A stretch of 64,000 nt of DNA from Amycolatopsis jejuensis. Its GTDB lineage: Bacteria; Actinomycetota; Actinomycetes; Mycobacteriales; Pseudonocardiaceae. This document shows positions 58,954-64,000 of this stretch, piece by piece. The position numbers and the translations under genes were made by a program. The notes below the pieces were generated by a model. The model saw only the letters and a list, made by a program, of their open reading frames with translations. It was not told the origin of the DNA and made no database searches. The stretch covers positions 178,156-242,155 of the forward strand of contig NZ_JNYZ01000021.1 of NCBI RefSeq assembly GCF_000717335.1, given 5' to 3'. Each line of letters opens with the position of its first letter. Positions within the stretch are counted from its first letter, which is position 1.

Positions 58954-59040
58954 CGGTGGCGGTGGGATTTGAACCCACGGACGGGATCAACCGTCACACG
59001 ATTTCGAGTCGTGCTCCTTCGGCCGCTCGGACACGCCACC
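58954..59040 (-). tRNA. tRNA-Ser (anticodon CGA)
   Basis: Class II tRNA on the minus strand: acceptor GGTGGCG/CGCCACC, discriminator G, anticodon stem-loop CACGA-CTCGAAA-TCGTG with CGA, long variable arm and GGTTCAAATCC T-arm. CCA is not encoded. Confidence 0.96.
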
Positions 59041-59071
59041 GCCGAGAACAATACCGGACCCTCGCCCGCGA

Positions 59072-59551
59072 TCAGCGCGGGGGCTGATCCCCCAGCGGTC
59101 GGCGGTCGGCGAAGTAGGCCTCGAGCAGGCTCGCGCATTCCGGGGCCAGCACCCCGCCGTGGACCTCCGGACGGTGGTTGAGCCTGCGGTCGCGGACGAC
59201 GTCCCACAGCGACGACACCGCGCCGGTCTTGGGTTCCCACGCGCCGAACACCAGCCGTGCCACGCGGGCAAGCACCAGCGCGCCCGCGCACATCGTGCAC
59301 GGCTCCAGCGTGACCGCGAGCGTGCAGCCTTCCAGCCGCCATCCGTCGCCGAATTCGCGGGCCGCTGCGCGCAACGCCAGTATCTCCGCGTGCGCGGTCG
59401 GGTCGGCCAGCTCGACCCGCGCGTTGCGGGCCGCGGCGAGCGGGTGTCCGTCGGGATCGAAGACGACTGCGCCGATGGGCACGTCGGCGCCCGGGGCGCG
59501 GGCCGCGTCGAGTGCGGCCCGCACTGCCTCGGTGTCGTCCGGGCGTCTCAG
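59072..59551 (-). CDS. tadA: tRNA adenosine(34) deaminase
   Basis: A zinc deaminase that makes inosine at the wobble position of tRNA-Arg(ACG). Zinc and catalytic motifs are intact: DPTAHAEILAL (HAE) and LEPCTMCAGALVLARV (PCxxC). The conserved domain starts at RRPDDTEAVRAALDAAR. No ATG/GTG fits exactly; CTG 59551 overlaps the upstream stop as CTGA, whereas ATG 59593 would overlap it by 46 nt and GTG 59524 truncates helix 1. It follows its usual partner gene. Confidence 0.9.
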   Translation of the reverse strand: MRRPDDTEAVRAALDAARAPGADVPIGAVVFDPDGHPLAAARNARVELADPTAHAEILALRAAAREFGDGWRLEGCTLAVTLEPCTMCAGALVLARVARLVFGAWEPKTGAVSSLWDVVRDRRLNHRPEVHGGVLAPECASLLEAYFADRRPLGDQPPR

Positions 59552-60030
59552 AGCTGATCCAGCAGCTTCGAGAACTCGGCTTCGAACCCGCACCGCTGCG
59601 CGATCATCTGGAGCTGCTCGTCGGGGTACAGGTCGACCTCGCCGACGATCACCTCCAGCTCCGCGCCGGGCAGGCCGACATCGGCCAGGATGTCCAGGTC
59701 ACCTTCGGGCCAGACCGCGTCGTCGTCCTCGTCAGGGGGATCGACGCGCAGCACGTCGAGGACGTCGGCCGCGATGTCGTAGTCGAGCGCTGCCGCGGCG
59801 TCCGACAGCAGCAGCGACGGTCCCCTCGGGCTGGGCCGGACGATCACGAAGAACTCGTCGTCCACCGCCAGCAGGCCGAAGGCCGCCCCGGTCGACCGGA
59901 GTTTCCCCAGCTCGGTGATCGCCGCATCCAATTCCGTGAGCGCCGCGGGATCGAGCGCACTGCACCGCCACCGACCGTCCTCACGGACCACCGCCACCGC
60001 GAAGCCCGTGACCGGCTCTTGCACCGCCAT
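59548..60030 (-). CDS. tRNA adenosine deaminase-associated protein
   Basis: A 160-residue acidic protein found next to tadA across actinobacteria. Segments include FAVAVVREDGRWRCSALDPA at the start, LAVDDEFFVIVRPSPRG and an acidic DEDDDAVWPEGDLDILAD. Function is not established; the conserved pairing suggests a role with TadA or its substrate tRNA. ATG 60030 is preferred; ATG 60069 would extend into the promoter of the divergent amidohydrolase. Confidence 0.88.
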   Translation of the reverse strand: MAVQEPVTGFAVAVVREDGRWRCSALDPAALTELDAAITELGKLRSTGAAFGLLAVDDEFFVIVRPSPRGPSLLLSDAAAALDYDIAADVLDVLRVDPPDEDDDAVWPEGDLDILADVGLPGAELEVIVGEVDLYPDEQLQMIAQRCGFEAEFSKLLDQL

Positions 60031-60106
60031 GCGCACACCGTATTCCGCCGAGGGGACGAACGCACGCACGGTGTGCCGGAACGCTCCGGGGTGCCACTAT
60101 CGAGCC

Positions 60107-61342
60107 ATGACCGGACCCACCGACCTGCCCACCCTGCCCGGCAACCGCCACGCCGGGCTGCTCGAGGAAGCGCGGAAGCTGCAGGACCGCACCGTCGAGC
60201 TCCGCCGCGCCGTGCACCGGTACCCCGAGCAGGGGCTGCAGCTGCCACGGACACAGGCCGCCATCCGCGCCGCGCTGGCCGATCTGCCGATCGAACTCAC
60301 CGACGGCCGCGCGACGACGTCGCTCACCGGCGTCCTGCGCGGCGCCCGCCCCGGCCCGGCCGTGCTGCTGCGCGGCGACATGGACGCGCTGCCGCTCGAC
60401 GAGGACACCGGGCTGGACTTCGCGTCCGAGGTCGAGGGCTCGATGCACGCCTGCGGCCACGACACGCACGTCGCGATGCTCGCCTCCGCGGCCCGGCTGC
60501 TGTCCGCGCGGGTGGACGAGCTCGCCGGGTCGGTGGTGTTCATGTTCCAGCCGGGCGAGGAGGGCTTCCACGGCGCGCGGCACATGATCCACGAGGGCGT
60601 GCTGGATGTCGCGGGCACGCGCGTCACGCGGGCGTTCGGCCTGCACACGATCGCCAACAGCCCGAGTGGCGTGCTGCAGCTGCGCGGCGGGCCGATGATG
60701 GCGTCGGCGGACACGTTCAGCGTCGAGGTGATCGGCCGCGGCGGCCACGGCTCGGCCCCGCACGACGCAATCGACCCCGTCCCCGCCGCGGCGGCGATGG
60801 TCGGCGCGCTGCAGACGATGGTCACGCGCCGGATCGACGTCTTCGATCCCGCGGTCATTTCGGTCACCCGCATTGCGGCTGGGACCACCACGAACATCAT
60901 CCCCGAGACGGCCGTGCTCGAGGGGACCATTCGCACGCTGTCGGAGTCCACGCGCGCCTTCGTCCGCGAGGAACTGCCGAAGGTGTGCGAGGCCGTCGGC
61001 GCGGCACACGGCTGCCGCGTACTGGCGGGTGTGGACCCGGGCTACCCGCCGACCGTCAACGACCCGGCGGTGGCCGCGGAGGTGCTGGCGCTGGGTGCCG
61101 CGATCCTGGGCACGGAGAACGTCGAGGAGGCGACGACCCCGATCATGGGGGCCGAGGACTTTTCGTATGTGCTGCAACGAGTTCCGGGCGCGTTCGCGTT
61201 CATCGGCGCCCGGCCGCCGGAGTTCGACCCGGCCGAAACTCCGGACAACCATTCGAACCGCGTGGTGTTCCACGAACCGGCGATGGCGGCCGGGGTCGCG
61301 CTGTATGCGGGGTTCGCCCTGGATGCCCTTCGGGACGCCTGA
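60107..61342 (+). CDS. M20-family amidohydrolase/peptidase
   Basis: A metal-dependent amidohydrolase of 411 residues, like N-acyl-amino acid or hippurate hydrolases. Metal-site motifs are LLRGDMDALPL near residue 93, HACGHDTHVAML near 118 and FQPGEEGFHGARHMIHEG near 155. The lid domain contains RGGHGSAPHDAIDPV, and the C-terminal His lies in MGAEDFSYVL. ATG 60107 fits the domain. It is divergent from the tadA pair and followed by a minisatellite. Confidence 0.9.
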   Translation: MTGPTDLPTLPGNRHAGLLEEARKLQDRTVELRRAVHRYPEQGLQLPRTQAAIRAALADLPIELTDGRATTSLTGVLRGARPGPAVLLRGDMDALPLDEDTGLDFASEVEGSMHACGHDTHVAMLASAARLLSARVDELAGSVVFMFQPGEEGFHGARHMIHEGVLDVAGTRVTRAFGLHTIANSPSGVLQLRGGPMMASADTFSVEVIGRGGHGSAPHDAIDPVPAAAAMVGALQTMVTRRIDVFDPAVISVTRIAAGTTTNIIPETAVLEGTIRTLSESTRAFVREELPKVCEAVGAAHGCRVLAGVDPGYPPTVNDPAVAAEVLALGAAILGTENVEEATTPIMGAEDFSYVLQRVPGAFAFIGARPPEFDPAETPDNHSNRVVFHEPAMAAGVALYAGFALDALRDA

Positions 61343-61369
61343 CCCGGATTCCAGGACGGGCGCCCTGCT

Positions 61370-61552
61370 CGGGTGTGGCCTGCCTGCGTACGCCCTGCGT
61401 TCGTGCGGCCTGCTCGCGTGTGGCCAGTCCGCGTGTGGCCAGTCCGCGGGTGGCCAGTCCGCGTGTGGCCTGCCCACATGTGCCCAGCCCGCGTGTGGCG
61501 TGCCCGCGTGCGCCCAGCCCACGTGTGGCCTGCCCACGTGTGGCGTGTGGCG
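61370..61552. repeat. Degenerate 15-bp minisatellite (about 12 units)
   Basis: Units such as CGCGTGTGGCCAGTC repeat with a 15-bp period, three nearly identical in the middle (61414-61458) and diverged on both sides. Frames on both strands stay open because 15 is divisible by 3, but none has a ribosome-binding site, so coding is unlikely. It fills the gap between the amidohydrolase and the LysA-like gene. Confidence 0.8.
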
Positions 61553-61683
61553 GGGGTTACTCGCGCGTTAAGGACGCATCAGCAGGCACGGCGGGAGCGT
61601 CAGGGGGTCGTTTCCGCCGTGTCCGGGTGCGGTTCTGCGCAGTGTGCTGGCGATTGTCCGTATCGACATCGCCGGAGGTAACC

Positions 61684-63012
61684 GTGACGCTCAGCGAGCT
61701 GCTCCCGAGTCTCGGCTGCGAGGCCGCCGACCACCTGGAACCGGGGCTGTGGCCGCGCCGCACAACGCTCGGCGAAGACGGTGAACTGCTCTTCGCCGAC
61801 GCGCCGGTCAGCCACCTGGCCGCCCGCTTCGGTACCCCCGCCTACCTCCTCGACGAGGCGCAGGTCCGCGAAACAGCCCGCGCGTACCGCCGTGCGCTGC
61901 CAGAGGCCGACGTCGCCTTCGCGAGCAAGGCGCTCTGTACGCGAGCAGTGTTGCGCTGGATGGCTGAGGAGGGCATGTCGCTGGACACCTGCTCCGCCGG
62001 AGAGATCGCCGTCGCGCGCGCTGTCGGGTTCCCCGCGGAGCGCATCCTGCTGCACGGCAACGCGAAGACGCCTGAAGACCTTAAGGCGGCACTGCAGTAC
62101 GGCGTCGGACGCATCGTCCTCGATTCCCTCGACGAGATCGAACAGCTCGGTGCCCTCGGGTCACAACGCGTCCTTATCCGCGTTACGCCCGGCGTCAACG
62201 GTGACACGCACGCCGCGATCACAACGGGTACAGAAGGGCAGAAGTTCGGCTTCTCGTTGCGCGCCGACGTACGCGACAACGTGGACCGCGCCGTTGCCGC
62301 GGTACTCGCACAGCCGAGCCTGGAACTCACGGGGCTGCACTGTCATATCGGCTCACAGGTGTCGCGCGTAGACCGCTATGAGGAAGCTGCACGCCGGATG
62401 GTCGAAGTCCTCGTGCGCGTACGCGATCAATACGGCGTCACGTTGCGCGATCTAGACCTCGGTGGCGGTCACGCTGTGCCGTACGTCGACCGCGAAGCGT
62501 CGTTCGACCTGGACGGGTACGCACGACGGTTGCGCGTCGCGCTGGCGTACGAATGCTCGTCGCGCGACTTCCCCTTGCCACACCTGACGATCGAGCCCGG
62601 CCGCGCGATTGTCGGACCGGCGGGGATCACCGTGTACCGCGTCTGCGCCGTCAAGCGCGGCGCGCGCACCTTCGTCGCTGTCGACGGCGGCATGAGCGAC
62701 AACCCGCGCCCCGCGCTGTACGGCGCTCGCTACACCGCGCGCCTCGTCGGCCGCCGCACGAAAGCCGCGCGCACACCGATGACGGTTGTCGGCCGCCACT
62801 GCGAGTCCGGCGATGTACTGGCGGATGTGTGTCTACCCGACGACATCCACGTCGGCGATCTGCTCGCCGTCCCATGCACTGGTGCATACCACCACTCGCT
62901 GGCGTCGAACTACAACCTCGTCGGCCGCCCGCCGCTCGTCGGTGTCCGCGACGGGCACGCCACCCTTCTCGTCCGCCGCGAAACGGAGGAAGACCTGCTT
63001 CGCCGCTGCTGA
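61684..63012 (+). CDS. lysA: Diaminopimelate decarboxylase-like PLP enzyme
   Basis: A fold-type III decarboxylase of 442 residues that would convert meso-diaminopimelate to lysine. The PLP lysine is in DVAFASKALCTRAVL near residue 79, followed by GLHCHIGSQVSR, LDLGGGHAVPYV, EPGRAIVGPAGI and the dimer-interface CESGDVLADV with catalytic Cys. ATG is absent; GTG 61684 follows GGAGGTAAC. It precedes an Lrp/AsnC regulator and is not beside thrA or argS, so it may be a second copy with a specialised role. Confidence 0.9.
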   Translation: MTLSELLPSLGCEAADHLEPGLWPRRTTLGEDGELLFADAPVSHLAARFGTPAYLLDEAQVRETARAYRRALPEADVAFASKALCTRAVLRWMAEEGMSLDTCSAGEIAVARAVGFPAERILLHGNAKTPEDLKAALQYGVGRIVLDSLDEIEQLGALGSQRVLIRVTPGVNGDTHAAITTGTEGQKFGFSLRADVRDNVDRAVAAVLAQPSLELTGLHCHIGSQVSRVDRYEEAARRMVEVLVRVRDQYGVTLRDLDLGGGHAVPYVDREASFDLDGYARRLRVALAYECSSRDFPLPHLTIEPGRAIVGPAGITVYRVCAVKRGARTFVAVDGGMSDNPRPALYGARYTARLVGRRTKAARTPMTVVGRHCESGDVLADVCLPDDIHVGDLLAVPCTGAYHHSLASNYNLVGRPPLVGVRDGHATLLVRRETEEDLLRRC

Positions 63013-63174
63013 CAGGCCTGGCGCGCCGGTTGCCCGACCGCGCGCGTTACGGCGCCCCAGCGCACATCCTGTGCCGTCCGGCGAAGAATCCGGGAATGGG
63101 TCTCCTGCTCCCCGGCTTTGGCCGATACGCTGCGCGTCTGACGAATCGCATGCCGAAACACAGGGAGGGACGGC

Positions 63175-63672
63175 ATGGGTGACGAAAACCGTACGAAGGT
63201 CGAGGAACCGCGCGCACCAAGAGCGCTGGACACCACCGACCGAACGCTCATCACGCTGCTGCAGGAGGACGGCCGCGCGTCGTTCACCGCACTGGCCAAA
63301 GCGGTGGGCCTTTCGGAAGGCGCGGTCCGGCAACGGGTGCAGCGGCTGTTGCGAGAGGAAATGGTGCAGATAGTCGCCGTGACGGCCCCAGAACACGTCG
63401 ACCTGACCCGACGGGCAATGGTGGGCATCACGGTGGACGGCGACGCCCGCGACGTGGCCCAGCAACTCGCCAAAGTCGCCGACGTACACCAGGTGGTCCT
63501 CTGCTCAGGCCGCTTCGACCTGCTGGCAGAAGTCCTGTGCCGCGACGACGACCACCTGCTGTCCGTACTGGGCGACGAGGTACGCCCCATCACGGGAGTG
63601 GTGTCGACGGAGCTGTTCGTGTATCTGAAGCTGGCAAAACAGGACTACTCGTGGGGAAGGTTGACCGCGTGA
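63175..63672 (+). CDS. Lrp/AsnC-family transcriptional regulator
   Basis: A protein of 165 residues. The N-terminal HTH is LDTTDRTLITLLQEDGRASF with GLSEGAVRQRVQRLL. The C-terminal RAM/ligand domain has MVGITVDGDARDVAQQLAKV and VVLCSGRFDLLAEVLC. Members sense amino acids. ATG 63175 follows AGGGAGGG. It lies 162 bp downstream of the LysA-like gene on the same strand, so lysine or diaminopimelate is a plausible effector. Confidence 0.9.
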   Translation: MGDENRTKVEEPRAPRALDTTDRTLITLLQEDGRASFTALAKAVGLSEGAVRQRVQRLLREEMVQIVAVTAPEHVDLTRRAMVGITVDGDARDVAQQLAKVADVHQVVLCSGRFDLLAEVLCRDDDHLLSVLGDEVRPITGVVSTELFVYLKLAKQDYSWGRLTA

Positions 63673-64000
63673 CACCTGCTTGACGGCCGGCGGCTGGGTT
63701 GCTTCTGGCAGCCGGGCTGCTTCCGGCGGCTGACTGTCCTGGTCCGGCGGCTCTGGTGCGGCTGCGGCTTTGACCTGGCCAGACGGGTTCAACCGGACAG
63801 ATTCGGGGCGGCCGATCCGGGGCGGCCGATCCGAAACCTCACCAAAGCAACCGGTTCGCCACTGACGCCGAAAGTCCGTGAAGGGAACCATGAGGGAATC
63901 CGACCTGGATCCACCGGGTTGAGTTTTGTTGATCTTGGTGGTGGGTGTGGGGGTGTTTTCTGTTGGGTGGGTGTGGTGGTGTGGCTGGCGTTGCACCAGC
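63673..64000. other. Right-edge region with no recognised gene
   Basis: No coding frame is convincing. Tandem GGGGCGGCCGATCC units lie at 63807-63834. A half copy of the dispersed palindrome follows, then a markedly G/T-rich stretch (63917-63990) that contrasts with the surrounding balanced GC sequence. The next feature lies beyond the window. Confidence 0.5.
63873..63902. repeat. Dispersed palindromic repeat, half copy 4
   Basis: GTCCGTGAAGGGAACCATGA and ten further bases match the left arm of the other copies (a CATGAGGG variant), but no right arm follows; sequence changes abruptly at about 63903. Confidence 0.75.

Noticed and set aside
61370..61552. CRISPR array
   Set aside because: Contiguous 15-bp units without spacers; it is a minisatellite.
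59512..61680. Plus-strand frame running into the LysA-like gene
   Set aside because: Upstream of GTG 61684 it overlaps the deaminase-associated gene in antisense, then the amidohydrolase in another frame, and the translation is Arg-rich noise.
61373..61681. ORF of Cys/Pro/Val pentapeptide repeats in the minisatellite
   Set aside because: The frame stays open only because the repeat period is 15 bp; no ribosome-binding site, and comparable frames exist on both strands.
63505..63996. Minus-strand ORF at the right edge
   Set aside because: It runs through the half palindrome and antisense of the Lrp/AsnC gene; the His/Thr/Pro-rich start comes from the G/T-rich tract.

Overview
The window is high-GC DNA of a mycelial or corynebacterial-type actinomycete. 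The best guess is a Pseudonocardiaceae member close to Amycolatopsis. This rests on the strong G/C third-position bias, many GTG/TTG starts, an actinobacterial dnaX-recR-ybaB block with SRP RNA, a conservon (roadblock/GTPase/sensor kinase) operon, LGFP repeats, an F420-type nitroreductase, and two tRNA-Ser genes. It reads as chromosome with small accessory insertions. No phage, plasmid, IS transposase or CRISPR array was seen.

Layout, left half. 1-5.9 kb: a truncated SDR gene, a decayed DedA remnant, a divergent LysR/EamA exporter pair, an intact DedA gene, and an ECF42-type sigma factor with its DGPF/YCII partner. 6.0-11.8 kb: a complete minus-strand dipeptide/oligopeptide ABC importer (binding protein, two permeases, two ATPases). 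12.3-19.5 kb: a surface-glycan cluster with two GT2 enzymes, DUF2304, a DUF6541-type membrane protein, a flippase, a P-loop kinase and a divergent WecB-like epimerase. 19.5-24.6 kb: recR, ybaB, an amidase lipoprotein, dnaX, a spermidine-synthase-like protein and the SRP RNA. 24.5-27.6 kb: a conservon lacking its DUF742 member. 27.9-34.8 kb: a PLP dehydratase, a PhoP-like two-component system beside an 11-bp-phased operator array, a TetR/F420-nitroreductase pair and a 3-hydroxyacyl-CoA dehydrogenase.

Layout, right half. 34.9-39.3 kb: a large secreted PQQ-type dehydrogenase with PKD and LGFP repeats, an L,D-transpeptidase and a membrane protein. 39.3-43.2 kb: a Ser/Thr kinase, an N6-adenine methylase fused to a specificity-like region, and a divergent PP2C phosphatase. 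43.4-45.3 kb: tRNA-Ser(GGA) followed by a lower-GC 1.7-kb insert between 58-bp direct repeats; the insert carries a frameshifted AlbA/Schlafen-type gene behind four 9-bp iterons. 45.3-48.7 kb: a metallo-hydrolase, an NCS1 permease, a TetR regulator and an NTF2-like protein. 48.7-52.7 kb: a possible small RNA, then an operon of two short helical proteins, a two-module FtsK/SpoIIIE/EccC-type ATPase and a coiled-coil protein. 52.7-58.8 kb: a secreted nuclease, a CapA-type phosphoesterase, a TauD dioxygenase and an ESX-associated-like helical pair. 58.9-63.7 kb: tRNA-Ser(CGA), tadA with its partner, an M20 amidohydrolase, a 15-bp minisatellite, a LysA paralogue and an Lrp/AsnC regulator.

The strongest candidates for something new are four: the methylase/kinase/phosphatase locus, which recalls phage-growth-limitation parts; the tRNA-linked AlbA island; the FtsK-type operon with its leader; and two dispersed sequence families, a 27-bp-arm palindrome placed just after genes and a GTCCA-N3-TGGAC motif kept inside coding regions.
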